Assembly: GCF_900143525.1 (NCBI RefSeq)
Contig: NZ_FREZ01000004.1
Coordinates: forward strand, 226,462 to 290,461
Length of the DNA stretch: 64,000 nucleotides
DNA from: Ruegeria sp. Alg231-54
GTDB lineage: Bacteria > Pseudomonadota > Alphaproteobacteria > Rhodobacterales > Rhodobacteraceae
Direction: 5' to 3'
Within the stretch, counting starts at the first letter, position 1; each line of letters begins with the position of its first letter. A program made the position numbers and the translations under genes. The notes below the pieces were generated by a model. The model did no database searches, was not told where the DNA came from, and was given only the letters and a program-made list of their open reading frames with translations. This document shows, piece by piece, positions 42,992 to 53,234 of the stretch.

Positions 42992-43696
42992 TTGTATTCT
43001 TTTGACAGCTTGATTGATGAATTAAAAGGCGATCTTGAAATACTCTCTCGTTACCAAGTTTCACCCAACCATGAGTTCCCCTCTCAGCATGAGATAAGGT
43101 CGATACTGGCGCCAATCTTGAGAAAATGGATGTGCGACAACGGTATGAATCCTGTTCATAAAAAGCTTGGCGGCCAACAATCTATGTTTAGTGTTCCAGA
43201 CCATTCTGGATTTGTGAATGAGGCTAAAACTAACAAGGCAATAAACAAATGGTTTGCCGCGGTTCCGGTTCCGCTTGGCCTCGCGGTTGAGGTGCAATTC
43301 ATAAAAGATGCTGAGGTAACGTCACGATGTAAGAAAGGCGATACTATCTATGACTTCAATGCGTTCAGGGTACAAAAAGTTGGGTATTCTTCAGGAAAAT
43401 TCATTACGCGGGAAGAAATAGCACGCTTTGTGGCAGACAAGATGGGCGGCACTCATACGCAATCTCAAGCAACGCCCGTCAAAGACGTTAGAAAATTGAG
43501 CTTCTTAGATTTGGTGATGGTTGCGATCCACAGTGAGGGCAAAATTGTGGAAACAGGAGACAATCCAACGGAAGACCAACGCAAGCTATGGCAGCAGTCC
43601 GGCTACAACGTTTACTCTTGTTTACATTTGAACGTCTTAGACAGCGCACATAGATTTTACAATGGCGCGAACGAGTACTTGCAGCGTAATTCTTGA
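42992..43696 (+). CDS. Hypothetical protein, AT-richer orphan
   Basis: A 234-residue soluble protein I do not recognise. I start it at the TTG at 42992, with GCGGAGGCGGA five bases upstream as a good ribosome site. The base composition is visibly more AT-rich than the flanking ettA and MOSC genes. There is no signal peptide or membrane segment. A Cys-containing CKKGDTIYDFNAFRVQKVGY region (about 112-132) and ITREEIARFVADKMGG are the most domain-like parts. It was probably acquired by transfer between two core genes. A restriction or defence role is possible but unsupported. Confidence 0.7.
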   Translation: MYSFDSLIDELKGDLEILSRYQVSPNHEFPSQHEIRSILAPILRKWMCDNGMNPVHKKLGGQQSMFSVPDHSGFVNEAKTNKAINKWFAAVPVPLGLAVEVQFIKDAEVTSRCKKGDTIYDFNAFRVQKVGYSSGKFITREEIARFVADKMGGTHTQSQATPVKDVRKLSFLDLVMVAIHSEGKIVETGDNPTEDQRKLWQQSGYNVYSCLHLNVLDSAHRFYNGANEYLQRNS

Positions 43697-43734
43697 GTTC
43701 TGAATTGTAGATCGCGCGAGGTTTCGAGAACGAT

Positions 43735-44202
43735 ATGCTAAGCGATTTGATATCAAGTTGGGCCCAGCCCGGTCGCGTGGAATGGATCGGCCTTAGACCG
43801 GATCGGCGGGCTGGAATGGTGGTCGCGGATGAGGAAGGCATGATCTCCACCAATGGGCTTGATGGCGACCGGAGCCGCGCAGGCAAGCGGGCGGTGACCC
43901 TGATCCAGAATGAGCATCTGTCGGCGATTGGGTCGTATCTCGGGAAGGGACCGGTCTCGCCCGATATCCTGCGGCGCAATCTTGTTATCTCGGGAATCAA
44001 TCTGGCCGCGCTTAAGGGGCGCGAAGTTCAGGTTGGCGAGGCGATCCTACGCTTTACCGTGATCTGCGCGCCGTGCAGCCGGATGGAGGAGGCGCTGGGC
44101 AAAGGCGGCTATTCCGCCGTGCGGGGGCATGGTGGGTGGTGCGCCGAGGTGGTGCGGCCGGGGCGCATAAAGCTGGGCGATGTGGTGCAGCCCGTTGATT
44201 GA
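43735..44202 (+). CDS. MOSC-domain protein
   Basis: A 155-residue MOSC domain (molybdenum-cofactor sulfurase C-terminal type). Key segments are [21 protein letters not shown] (residues 41-61), [11 protein letters not shown] (80-90) and the conserved Cys in [16 protein letters not shown], which in this superfamily is near the molybdenum or substrate site. It might handle cofactor or a sulfur-carrying intermediate. Overlaps the next gene by four bases if the latter uses its upstream start; otherwise 33 bases apart. Confidence 0.9.
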   Translation: MLSDLISSWAQPGRVEWIGLRPDRRAGMVVADEEGMISTNGLDGDRSRAGKRAVTLIQNEHLSAIGSYLGKGPVSPDILRRNLVISGINLAALKGREVQVGEAILRFTVICAPCSRMEEALGKGGYSAVRGHGGWCAEVVRPGRIKLGDVVQPVD

Positions 44203-44234
44203 CAACGCCGCGCAGTTCTGAACATCAGCAAAGG

Positions 44235-44855
44235 ATGTTGCGAAGCGATATTCCATATGCGCACCCTGGGCAGGTCGTGGGTTTGTTCGGTGGATCTTTT
44301 GATCCGCCTCATCATGGACATGTGCATGTCACGCTCGAGGCGATGAAGGCGTTTGGGCTGGATCGGGTGTGGTGGCTGGTGTCTCCGGGCAACCCCTTGA
44401 AGGCGCGGGGGCCTGCGCCGCTTGCGCAGCGAATGGCGGCGGCACGCGGGCTGCTGCAACACCCTGGGGTCGAGGTGACGGATATCGAGTCGCTGACAGG
44501 AACGCGGGCGACGGCGGATACGTTGGCCGAACTGCGGCGTCTTTATCCCAAAGTGCGGTTTGTCTGGATCATGGGCGCGGATAATCTGGCTCAGTTCCAT
44601 AAGTGGAAGAATTGGCGGCTGATCATGGACAGCGTGCCTGTGGGTGTGATTGCGCGCCCCGGCGACCGGATTTCTGCGCGAATGTCCCCTGCTGCGCGGC
44701 TTTATGCCAGGTACCGCATAGATGGGCAGGCGCGGCGTCTGCTGGGCCGCGCAGATGCGCCCGCGTGGTGTTTCGTGAACGTACCGATGGTCGATGTCAG
44801 TTCTAGCCAAATCCGGGCGCACGGCGGTTGGAGCGCTGAAGTGTTGCCGGAATAG
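44235..44855 (+). CDS. nadD: Nicotinate-nucleotide adenylyltransferase
   Basis: A 206-residue enzyme converting nicotinate mononucleotide and ATP to deamido-NAD. The nucleotidyltransferase motif is [14 protein letters not shown] (16-29), with His residues binding ATP. The family-typical [15 protein letters not shown] and the ATP-binding VSSSQIR close to the C-terminus are present. I use the ATG at 44235; a TTG at 44199 inside the MOSC stop would add 12 residues, and neither has a clean ribosome site. Followed 65 bases on by dacB. Confidence 0.94.
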   Translation: MLRSDIPYAHPGQVVGLFGGSFDPPHHGHVHVTLEAMKAFGLDRVWWLVSPGNPLKARGPAPLAQRMAAARGLLQHPGVEVTDIESLTGTRATADTLAELRRLYPKVRFVWIMGADNLAQFHKWKNWRLIMDSVPVGVIARPGDRISARMSPAARLYARYRIDGQARRLLGRADAPAWCFVNVPMVDVSSSQIRAHGGWSAEVLPE

Positions 44856-44920
44856 CCCCATGCGCGCATAATCCATATCTGTGGTTGTGCGTATTTAATC
44901 TGTGAGATTTTATTCGACTT

Positions 44921-46399
44921 ATGACTGATCGATTTTCTCGACGTGGATTTTTGGCAGGGCTGGGGGCGGCTTTGATCCCCTCTGCTGTGCTGGCCGAGGC
45001 GCCTTTGGTCTCGTTGCGCCCTCAATTGCGAGGCGACGTACCGACCGGGGTCGAGCGGCTTGTCCAAGCGGCCGGGCTGCGTGGTGAGGTGGTGTTCGCG
45101 GTGGCGGATGCAACAACGGGCACGCAGCTGGAAGAGTTCAGCGGCGATCAAGGGCTGCCGCCGGCAAGCGTGGCCAAGGCGCTGACAGCTCTTTATGCGT
45201 TGGATGTCTTGGGATCGGACTACCGGTTCGAGACCGCCCTGATGGCGGATGGGCTGATCGAAAATGGTATCCTGAAGGGTGACTTGATCCTTGTGGGAGG
45301 TGGCGACCCGCTGCTGGACACCGATGCGTTGGCCAATATGGCGGCGAATTTGCGTGAGGCTGGGATTTCCGAGGTTCAGGGTGCGTTCAAAGTATACGAG
45401 GGGGCGCTGCCCTATGTGTTCAGCATCGACCCGGGGCAGCCGGATCATCTGGGCTATAGCCCTTCCATCAGTGGCATATCGTTAAATTTCAACCGGGTGC
45501 ACTTTGAGTGGAAACGTGATGGTACCCGTTATGACGTTTCCATGGATGCGCGCAGCGCGCGGTACAAGCCGTCGGTCGATGTGGCCTTTATGCAGATTGA
45601 GAAACGAAAAGCGCCTATCTACACCTATGAATCCAGCGCGCGGCAAGACCGCTGGACCGTGGCGCAAGGGGCGCTTGGTACTGGTGGGGCGCGGTGGTTG
45701 CCGGTGCGCAAGCCTGCGCTTTATGCGGGGGATGTGTTCAAGACGCTGGCGCGCGCGAATGGGATCCAGTTGGGTCGCGTGCAGGTCATGCGCGAAGCAC
45801 CGAAGGGAACCTTACTTGTGGTGCATCACAGTGATCCGCTGGACAGTATCTTGCGCGGCATGTTGAAGTATTCGACCAACCTGACGGCTGAGATGGTCGG
45901 TATGGCGGCCTCGCAAGCGCGTGGTGCAAATCTGCAAACCTTGGTGGATTCTGCGGCCGAGATGAACCGTTGGGCAACCGAGACATATGGCGTGACAGGG
46001 ATCGCGATGATGGATCACTCGGGTCTAAGCGATGCGTCCCGAATGGCACCGGGCGCTTTGGTGACAGCACTGATCGCGGCGAAACAAGCGGGCGCATTGA
46101 AACCATTGCTGAAAAAATTCACCCTTGCGGACAGTCAGGGGCGGCCTGTCAAAGATCACCCGATCAAGGTCGATGCCAAGACCGGTACGCTGAATTTTGT
46201 TTCTGGTCTTGGCGGCTTCATCACAACGCCGGGCGGCTCGGAACTGGCCTTTGCCATTTTCACCGCCGACGTCGACCACCGGGCCACGATCCCGCGCGCG
46301 CAACGCGAACGACCACAAGGCGCGCGAAGCTGGAACAATCGCTCGCGCAAACTCCAGCGCGCTCTGATCGAACGCTGGGGCTCAATGGCCGGAAGCTAA
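44921..46399 (+). CDS. dacB: D-alanyl-D-alanine carboxypeptidase/endopeptidase (PBP4 type)
   Basis: A 492-residue peptidase S13 family protein with an export signal (SRRGFLAGLGAALIPSAVLA, Arg-Arg suggests Tat). The catalytic Ser-x-x-Lys is at 83-86 (PPASVAKALTAL), followed by SxN in KYSTNLTAEM and KTG in DAKTGTLNFV. It cleaves the terminal D-Ala and the peptide crosslinks of peptidoglycan in the periplasm. The length is normal. Convergent with the TerB-like gene after two bases. Confidence 0.94.
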   Translation: MTDRFSRRGFLAGLGAALIPSAVLAEAPLVSLRPQLRGDVPTGVERLVQAAGLRGEVVFAVADATTGTQLEEFSGDQGLPPASVAKALTALYALDVLGSDYRFETALMADGLIENGILKGDLILVGGGDPLLDTDALANMAANLREAGISEVQGAFKVYEGALPYVFSIDPGQPDHLGYSPSISGISLNFNRVHFEWKRDGTRYDVSMDARSARYKPSVDVAFMQIEKRKAPIYTYESSARQDRWTVAQGALGTGGARWLPVRKPALYAGDVFKTLARANGIQLGRVQVMREAPKGTLLVVHHSDPLDSILRGMLKYSTNLTAEMVGMAASQARGANLQTLVDSAAEMNRWATETYGVTGIAMMDHSGLSDASRMAPGALVTALIAAKQAGALKPLLKKFTLADSQGRPVKDHPIKVDAKTGTLNFVSGLGGFITTPGGSELAFAIFTADVDHRATIPRAQRERPQGARSWNNRSRKLQRALIERWGSMAGS

Positions 46400-46401
46400 G
46401 A

Positions 46402-46824
46402 TCAGGTGGTGTGACGTGCCCGCGCGCCGCGTTCGATCGCGGCGGCATGCAGGCGATCAATGCTCAGCTCGTAACGAATTTCTTCAAGCAGGCGCAGCTC
46501 GGGTTCCGCCAACGAGCCGTCGGCGGCGGCCACATCACACGCCAGTGCATAGGCGGTTTCGTTCAGCCGTTCGGGCAGGTTGTCGCGGATCAGGCCGAAC
46601 AGGGCGTCCAGCCCGTCCTCTTGTTCAAACAGGTCAAACACGGTTTGCGAAACGCGGCGGGTTCGGTCGATGTCATACTCGGCAAAAACCGGCAGCATAT
46701 TGACCGCGCCTTCGATCTTGACCAACTCAGCGGTGCGGATGGTCTCATCAGACGCAGAGATTGCAACCATGATCGCCACAAGGCAATCCTGAGGGGACAT
46801 TGGGTGGGGTACTTGTTCGGTCAT
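46402..46824 (-). CDS. TerB-like (DjlA-type) domain protein
   Basis: A 140-residue all-helical protein of the TerB/tellurite-resistance family. The family feature is the acidic metal-binding DGSLAEPELRLLEEI helix in the second half and the repeat-like first half AISASDETIRTAELVKIEG. It has no membrane part. The family is broad, so tellurite resistance is not implied. Monocistronic; convergent with dacB. Confidence 0.8.
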   Translation of the reverse strand: MTEQVPHPMSPQDCLVAIMVAISASDETIRTAELVKIEGAVNMLPVFAEYDIDRTRRVSQTVFDLFEQEDGLDALFGLIRDNLPERLNETAYALACDVAAADGSLAEPELRLLEEIRYELSIDRLHAAAIERGARARHTT

Positions 46825-46905
46825 GGTGTCGTCCTGATTAGACTTTCTGCGTCAGCACGATAGGAGGGCAAGCGGGCAGGTTCAACGGGTTTCGCTTCGA
46901 CGAGG

Positions 46906-47373
46906 CTAGAGAATGGGCAAAGGACCGCGCGTTTTGGTTTGTCGCAATACAAAATTGCTACGCGTGTCGCGCACAAGTCCGGATTTCAAAAGCCGCTGCA
47001 TAATGAAGTGCTCAAGCTCTTCTGGGGTCTTGGCATAGACTTTCAGAATGAAATCGTGATCACCGGTGATTGAGGCGCACTCGACGATCTGAGGTTCGGT
47101 TTCAATCAGGCGCAGGAACGCGTTGATGCTGTCCTCCTGATGCTCGCGCAAAGCTACGTGAACGTAGGCTATGGCGTTCAACCCGACAGACTTGGCGCGT
47201 ACCTGCGCGGTATAGCCGGAAATGATACCAGCGGCCTCAAGGTCGCGCACACGCCGCCAGCACTGAGATGCGGATAACCCCGTGCGATCCGCAAGGTCCT
47301 GCATGGATTGGCGGCCATCCATCTGAAGTTCTTGCAAAATGGCAATATCGGCGGGTTGAAGGGTTTGTCTCAT
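46906..47373 (-). CDS. Lrp/AsnC-family transcriptional regulator
   Basis: A 155-residue Lrp-type regulator with an HTH_24 domain (about 8-55; MQDLADRTGLSASQCWRRVRDLEAAGII) and a C-terminal RAM ligand domain (about 70-145; ITGDHDFILKVYAKTPEELEHFI), which binds amino acids and assembles octamers. It is divergent from phhA, with 109 bases between the starts, and probably controls phenylalanine/tyrosine metabolism, by analogy with alphaproteobacterial Lrp-phhA pairs. Confidence 0.93.
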   Translation of the reverse strand: MRQTLQPADIAILQELQMDGRQSMQDLADRTGLSASQCWRRVRDLEAAGIISGYTAQVRAKSVGLNAIAYVHVALREHQEDSINAFLRLIETEPQIVECASITGDHDFILKVYAKTPEELEHFIMQRLLKSGLVRDTRSNFVLRQTKTRGPLPIL

Positions 47374-47482
47374 AAATCATGACTCAATGACATGTATTTG
47401 CCAAAATACTGGAATTCACCCGTTAATCCAAAGCAAATTTTTCAATCAGATGGCGTATTCTTTTCATGAGGGAGGAAAAGTG

Positions 47483-48283
47483 ATGCCCAAGTCGACCAAA
47501 TACGCCGCGAAGGTTGCCGATGCGCGCGGCCATATCGCGTATACGCCGGAAGAGGATACTGTTTGGGCCGACCTCTACGCGGCCCAGGAGGAAAACGTTC
47601 AGCGCTATATGGCGCGGGACTACTTGGATGGGCTGGAGCGGCTGGACCTGCCAAAAACCACCGTGCCGTCCTGTGCAGATATCTCTGAGCGGCTTTTGGA
47701 CATGACCGGCTGGCGGGTCCAACCGGTGCCTGCGCTGATCGGGTTCAAGACTTTTTTCGGCATGCTGGCAGACAGGGTCTTTCCCGCCGCATCCTTTATC
47801 CGCTCGCGCGAAGATTTCGACTATATCGAAGAGCCTGACATCTTTCACGAGATATTCGGTCATACGCCCTTGCTGAGCGATCCCCGCTTTGCGGCTTTCA
47901 GCCATGCCATTGGGAAGGCCGGGGTACAGGCCAGCGACAAGGATTACTCTTGGCTGATCCGACTGTACTGGTTCTCAATCGAATTTGGTCTGCGTCGTCA
48001 GGATGGTGAGATCAAGGCGCTGGGCTCAGGGCTTGCGTCTTCGCCGACCGAGCTTGTCTATGCCGTCGAGAGCGACATCCCCGATCGGGACCCGTTCGAC
48101 ATTATGACAATCCTGCGCACCCCCTATCGGATCGACATGCACCAGATGGGCTATTTCGTGTTAAACTCACCTGAGGAGCTGTTTGCGGCCGCCGAACGTG
48201 ATCTGTTGGCGGATGTGCATAAGGCCCAATCCTTAGGATTGTTGCCCAATAAGTTCCCACCAAAAGCAACCGCAGCGGAGTAA
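47483..48283 (+). CDS. phhA: Phenylalanine 4-monooxygenase
   Basis: A 266-residue monomeric-type iron hydroxylase converting phenylalanine to tyrosine with tetrahydrobiopterin. The iron site is IFHEIFGHTPLLSD (two His) plus the Glu in FSIEFGL. Start ATG at 47483 has GGGAGGAAAAG as ribosome site; the frame upstream to 47387 has no family sequence. phhB, which recycles the pterin, follows seven bases later. The Lrp regulator is divergent. Confidence 0.96.
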   Translation: MPKSTKYAAKVADARGHIAYTPEEDTVWADLYAAQEENVQRYMARDYLDGLERLDLPKTTVPSCADISERLLDMTGWRVQPVPALIGFKTFFGMLADRVFPAASFIRSREDFDYIEEPDIFHEIFGHTPLLSDPRFAAFSHAIGKAGVQASDKDYSWLIRLYWFSIEFGLRRQDGEIKALGSGLASSPTELVYAVESDIPDRDPFDIMTILRTPYRIDMHQMGYFVLNSPEELFAAAERDLLADVHKAQSLGLLPNKFPPKATAAE

Positions 48284-48290
48284 ACGGATC

Positions 48291-48644
48291 ATGACCACAT
48301 CAGGAGAAACCTGCAGTCTTTCGGACCGTACTTGTGTGCCCTGTTCCGGCGGCGTCCCGGCTTTGACACGCGATGAGGCTAACACCCACATGGCCGAGCT
48401 TTCGTCGGGCTGGCAATTGGATGCAGACGCAATGATGCTGAGCAGGAATTTCAAGTTCAAAGGCTTTGCCAAAGCGACCTATCTTGCAAATCTCTGCGCT
48501 TGGTTGGCCGATCAGCAGGGGCACCATCCGGATGTCTGCTTCGGGTGGGGATATGTGGACGTCAAACTGACGACCCATGAAATCGGTGGCCTGAGTGAGA
48601 ATGACTTTATCTGGGCTGCCAAACTGGATCAGTTGACCGCTTAA
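48291..48644 (+). CDS. phhB: Pterin-4a-carbinolamine dehydratase
   Basis: A 117-residue protein with the DCoH fold; the active-site motif is [17 protein letters not shown], with an N-terminal Cys-rich tail (Cys8, 15, 18: [11 protein letters not shown]) seen in bacterial PhhB. It dehydrates the 4a-hydroxy-tetrahydropterin released by phenylalanine hydroxylase and prevents cofactor inactivation. Part of the phhA operon. Confidence 0.95.
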   Translation: MTTSGETCSLSDRTCVPCSGGVPALTRDEANTHMAELSSGWQLDADAMMLSRNFKFKGFAKATYLANLCAWLADQQGHHPDVCFGWGYVDVKLTTHEIGGLSENDFIWAAKLDQLTA

Positions 48645-48765
48645 ATCGGCCAATCCATCAGGAAAAACAGCGCGCTTTATTGACTCATGCTGCACCGGCA
48701 CAATAGGAGGGGTCGGTCGGTTGCATCGGGCGATCGACACTGTTTTTCCCGATGGAGCAAATCTG

Positions 48766-50349
48766 ATGTCTGAACTGCGTGAAACCGCAATGTCGTCCAA
48801 GGCCTGGCCTTTTGAAGAGGCGCGCCGGTTGCTCAAACGCTATCAGAAAGGGGCTCCGGAAAAGGGATACGTGCTGTTTGAAACAGGCTATGGTCCCTCA
48901 GGTCTGCCCCATATCGGCACGTTTGGCGAAGTTGCGCGAACGACGATGGTCAAGCGCGCGTTCGAGGCGCTGTCGGATATTCCGACCAAGCTGATCTGTT
49001 TCTCGGACGATCTTGACGGCATGCGCAAGGTACCCAGCAACGTGCCCAACCCCGAGATTTTGGAACAGCATTTACAGCGCCCGCTGACCTCGGTGCCTGA
49101 TCCGTTCGGCACGCATGACAGCTTTGGCGAGCACAACAACGCGATGCTGCGCCGTTTTCTGGATACCTTTGGTTTCGAGTATGAGTTCTACTCGGCCAAG
49201 GAATTCTACGAGTCCGGACGGTTTGACGAGATCCTGAAGCGTGCGGTTGAGCGTTATGACGAAATCATGGCGATCATGCTCAAAAGCCTGCGTGACGAAC
49301 GTAAGCAGACCTATTCGATCTTCCTGCCGCTGCACCCCGAAAGCGGGCGGGTCATGTATGTGCCGATGAAAAAGGTTTGTGCTGAGACCTACACCGTGAC
49401 CTTTGACGATGAGACGGGCAAGGAATGGACCGTTCCGGTCACAGGCGGCCACGTCAAGCTGCAGTGGAAGCCGGATTTCGGCGCGCGTTGGGCCGCACTG
49501 GGCGTTGATTTCGAGATGTACGGCAAAGAACACGCCACGAACGAAAAGATCTATGACGCGATCTGTCGTGCGCTGGGTGGCCGCGCGCCCGAGCATTTCT
49601 CGTATGAACTGTTCCTGGACGAAAACGGTCAGAAGATTTCCAAATCTTCGGGCAATGGTGTGTCGATCGACGAATGGCTGACCTATGCGCCGACCGAAAG
49701 CCTGACTTACTTCATGTATCAAAAGCCCAAGACGGCCAAGCGGATGCATTTTGATGTGATCCCGAAAGCTTATGACGAATACCACCAGCAATTGCGAGCC
49801 TATCCAGGGCAGGAGCTGAAAGCGCAGCTGAACAATCCCGTCTGGCATATTCACGGTGGGGACGTTCCGGAATCCACTCTGATCGTTCCGTTTGCGATGT
49901 TGTTGAATCTGGCGTCGGTTTCCGGGGCCGAGGACAAAGAGGCGCTGTGGGGCTTTATCCGTCGCTATGCACCCGAGGCCACGCCCGACACCCATCCTGA
50001 TCTGGATCAGGCTGCGGGGTTTGCGGTGCGCTACTTCAACGATTTCGTCAAACCCACCCGCCAGCACCGCGCGCCGACCGATCAGGAACGCGAAGCGCTG
50101 GAAGCACTGAAAGCCGCGCTTGAGGCCTATGATGGCCCGGTTGAGGACGAAGCGCTGCAATCGGTGGTGTATTCCATCGGACGCGAGCGGTTCGACCCGA
50201 TGCGCGGCTGGTTCACTGCGCTTTATGAAGTGCTGCTTGGTGCCTCGCAGGGTCCACGCTTTGGTGGTTTCATCGCCCTTTACGGCGTGCCCGAAACCAT
50301 CGCATTGATCGACAAGGCTTTGGCCGGGGATCTGGCCGATTTGACCTGA
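48766..50349 (+). CDS. lysK: Lysine--tRNA ligase, class I
   Basis: A 527-residue class I lysyl-tRNA synthetase, the archaeal/spirochaete type also used by alphaproteobacteria in place of class II LysS. HIGH is [13 protein letters not shown] (residues 44-56), the KMSKS is [12 protein letters not shown], and the region near HPESGR belongs to the connective domain. Start ATG at 48766 has a GGAG ribosome site 9 bases up. Monocistronic, followed by a start-codon-overlapping hairpin of the next gene. Confidence 0.96.
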   Translation: MSELRETAMSSKAWPFEEARRLLKRYQKGAPEKGYVLFETGYGPSGLPHIGTFGEVARTTMVKRAFEALSDIPTKLICFSDDLDGMRKVPSNVPNPEILEQHLQRPLTSVPDPFGTHDSFGEHNNAMLRRFLDTFGFEYEFYSAKEFYESGRFDEILKRAVERYDEIMAIMLKSLRDERKQTYSIFLPLHPESGRVMYVPMKKVCAETYTVTFDDETGKEWTVPVTGGHVKLQWKPDFGARWAALGVDFEMYGKEHATNEKIYDAICRALGGRAPEHFSYELFLDENGQKISKSSGNGVSIDEWLTYAPTESLTYFMYQKPKTAKRMHFDVIPKAYDEYHQQLRAYPGQELKAQLNNPVWHIHGGDVPESTLIVPFAMLLNLASVSGAEDKEALWGFIRRYAPEATPDTHPDLDQAAGFAVRYFNDFVKPTRQHRAPTDQEREALEALKAALEAYDGPVEDEALQSVVYSIGRERFDPMRGWFTALYEVLLGASQGPRFGGFIALYGVPETIALIDKALAGDLADLT

Positions 50350-50352
50350 AAC

Positions 50353-50392
50353 CGCATGGGGCTACTCTTTCAACAGGAGGTGGCCCCATGCG
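50353..50392 (+). promoter_or_regulatory. Hairpin covering the start codon of the DUF4864 gene
   Basis: A perfect 10-bp inverted repeat, CGCATGGGGC (50353-50362) with GCCCCATGCG (50383-50392), closes a 20-base loop. The 3' arm includes the ATG at 50388-50390, and the loop holds the AGGAGG ribosome site. Translation would need the stem to open. It may be an RNA switch or thermometer-like element. Confidence 0.65.
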
Positions 50393-50789
50393 TCGTTTAC
50401 TACTTGCTGTTTCGCTCAGTGCCGGACTGGCCACGGGAGCGTTCGCCCAAAGTGCCGAGATCGAGGCAAATATTGCGGCGCAGATACAGGCCTTCAAGGC
50501 AGATGACTTTGTAACGGCCTTTAACTTTGCAAGTCCCAATATCCAGACCTTTTTCGGAACGCCCGAGAACTTCGGAGCCATGGTTCGCAATGGCTATCCC
50601 ATGGTCTGGAGACCTGCAGATGTTCGCTTTCTGGAACTGCGAGAGGTTGCTGGTGCATTGTGGCAGAAGGTCATGATCACGGATGGCAATGGGAAAGTGC
50701 ACGTTCTGGACTATCAGATGGTCCAGCAAGAAAACGGCTGGAAGATCAATGGTGTGCAACTTCTGGGGAACTCAGATCCGGCCGCGTGA
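50388..50789 (+). CDS. Exported DUF4864-domain protein
   Basis: A 133-residue periplasmic protein with a signal peptide (RRLLLAVSLSAGLATGAFAQ) and a compact alpha/beta domain of the DUF4864 family: ANIAAQIQAFKADDFVTAF, NIQTFFGTPENFGAMV and VLDYQMVQQENGWKINGVQ. Function is unknown; the fold resembles the NTF2 superfamily. Its ATG lies in the 3' arm of a strong hairpin, so translation may be conditional. Confidence 0.85.
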   Translation: MRRLLLAVSLSAGLATGAFAQSAEIEANIAAQIQAFKADDFVTAFNFASPNIQTFFGTPENFGAMVRNGYPMVWRPADVRFLELREVAGALWQKVMITDGNGKVHVLDYQMVQQENGWKINGVQLLGNSDPAA

Positions 50790-50924
50790 TGCAACACCAC
50801 CGTCACGGTGATATGAGCGGCGGTTAATCCCTATTCGGTACTCAGGCTTTTGCGTTCGGGCAACCGCGGACACTGGGTTTGAGCGCGCGGTGACCTGCTG
50901 CGCGCAATTGGGAAAGGGATTTCT

Positions 50925-53213
50925 ATGAACAAGGCAATCACCGACGGTATCGTCTTCATGCCACCTGCTTTTGCGAATGGTCTGAGCGTCTGGTCCAGAG
51001 GCGACGGGACACCAGGTTCGCCAACCTATAACGGGGCACCGAATGGGGCATTCGTTCCGGCAGACCCGGATTTCGGCGGCTGTCTGGAAATCCTGAAGGT
51101 GCAGACAACCCAACAGCTGCGCTATATGGGGCAGACGCCCCTGTTCCCGGGGTGCTATTTGCAGATCAAGGCGCGGGTCAAAGCGATCAGCGGTCCCTTG
51201 CCGCAGGTTCGTATTGCGGCTTGGGCGGGCGGGGCCGGGGACCAGCAGGTAACCGTTGTGGTCGATCAGGGGCCGGTCACGCAGCTTTCGGGTTACGGCA
51301 CCGTGCATGAAATCACGGCCATCGTTGGCAATGGTCAACGCTCGGGCGTCGATATGCCCTGGGGCGTTGCAGCGCTTTATGGGCATTTCGGTTTGAACAT
51401 CGACGGTGCCAATGGTTCGCTCGTTCGGGTCGATGATATCGAGATTACCGATGTCACCAGTATCTTCCTGCGCGAAATGATCAGCACTGTCGACGTGCGT
51501 GACTATGGTGCAATCGGCGATGGCGTCGTCGACGATTCCGTAGCGTTCGAAGCAGCGGACCAGGCAGTTGGCGGTCGCAGGATTTATGTCCCGAAAGGCA
51601 CTTATTTGCTGGCGCAGAACACGTCGATGTCGTCCGAGATGGATTTTGAAGGCACTATCACCATGCCTGACGACAAGATGCTGTTGCTGACAAAGAACTT
51701 CGACCTTCCGGCTTACATCGCAGCTTTCGGGGACGAGGAGCTGGCGTTCAAAAAAGCGTTTCAGGCATTGTTGAACAATTCGGATCATGAATCACTCGAC
51801 ATGGGCGGGCGTAAAATCTCGGTCACGGCGCCTATCGACATGGCCGCTGCCGTTCCGAACCGGCAGGGCGGTTTTTCGACGCGGCGCATCGTCCGTAACG
51901 GGCAGTTCGATGTCAAAAGCAGCGCGGCCTGGGATACCGAGACTTTCACCTCCGTCGCACCCTACAACCCGGCGGATTCGACCAAGCTGACCAATGTGGA
52001 GAACATCGCCAACATTCCGGTTGGCGCGCTGGTGCAGGGCAATGGTGTTGGGCGTGAAATCTATGTGCGCTCCAAGGATGTCGGTGCCGGAGAGATCAGG
52101 CTGAATGACCCGCTCTTTGATGCGGCGGGGACGCAAACCTTCACGTTCCAGTCGTTCAAATACCTGTAGGATTTCAGCGGCTTCAGTACGTTGCGCAAAT
52201 TTGGCATGGAAGAGATCGAATTTCAGTGTAACGGTCGCAGCAGCGCGATCCGACTTGCGCCGTCTGGCAGTACCTTCGCGGTGACGAATTGCTTTATCAG
52301 CCGGCCCAAGGATCGCGGCATCACCTCGCACGGGACAGGATGTCAGGGGATGCTTATCGACAATTGCCAGTTCCTGTCGACCGAAGAATCCTTCAACGTT
52401 TCCGACCGCAAATCCATCGCGTTGAATGCCAACGCAAACGATATCAAACTACGGCACAATCGCGCCGTGCGGTTCCTGCATTTTGCTGTGCTGGCCGGAT
52501 CCAACAACCTGATCTTAGGCAACCACTTTTTCCAGGGTGACAGCATTCCGCAGGGTATCCGCAGTGCCGGGTTGATCATGACCGGGACCTATAACAGCTC
52601 GACCATTTCCGAGAATTATGTCGATAATTGCTTTGTCGAATGGACCAACGAGCGGGACGCAAACCCGGTCTACACGAGCGGGTATTCCTTCAGTTCGATG
52701 ACCATTTCGGACAACATCTTTTATGCCAGCGAAGTCGCGCCGTGGTTCAGTCAGATCGTCATTCGCCCTCATGGGGCCGGGCACTATTTGAACGAAGTGG
52801 TCGTGACCGGGAATAAATTTCGTTCAAGCAGCGGTCGCATCGACCGGGTCGACCGCGTTGATACCAGCTTTGCCGATCTGAACCATTCGGCGCATCTGAA
52901 CGTGATTTTCGAAGACAACACGTTCAATGGCATCAACGCAAAGGTGGAAAACCCGTTGCGGATCCGACGCTCGCAACAATCGGCATCCTCGGTTTGGACC
53001 ATTCCTGCTGACGGCCGGCTGCCCTTTGGCGGCAAGGCACGCGGGTGCGATGCGGTTACGGTGTTGGGGCCGCTCAGAAATGCGGGCGGGCAGATCGTTC
53101 ACGCCACGCCCTATGTCGAGCTAGAGCAGGGCGCAAATCAGGACACCATCCAAATGCGCTGGCCTTTGCCTGTCAGCGGTTCGGTGTCGGCCATCATGCG
53201 TATGGAATACTAA
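50925..53213 (+). pseudogene. Right-handed beta-helix glycosidase-like protein split by in-frame TAG
   Basis: One continuous frame of 762 codons is broken by a single TAG at 52167-52169. The first part (414 residues) has a beta-sandwich-like N-terminus followed by RDYGAIGDGVVDDSVAFEAA, which marks a pectate-lyase/GH28-related helix. The second part (from DFSGFSTLRKF) continues the same beta-helix. A single mutation from a Leu codon such as TTG to TAG would explain it. It resembles exported or phage-tail-like carbohydrate-binding proteins of roseobacters. No signal peptide is obvious. Confidence 0.85.
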
Positions 53214-53234
53214 GCGGCGCGTGCCACAGGCGTT

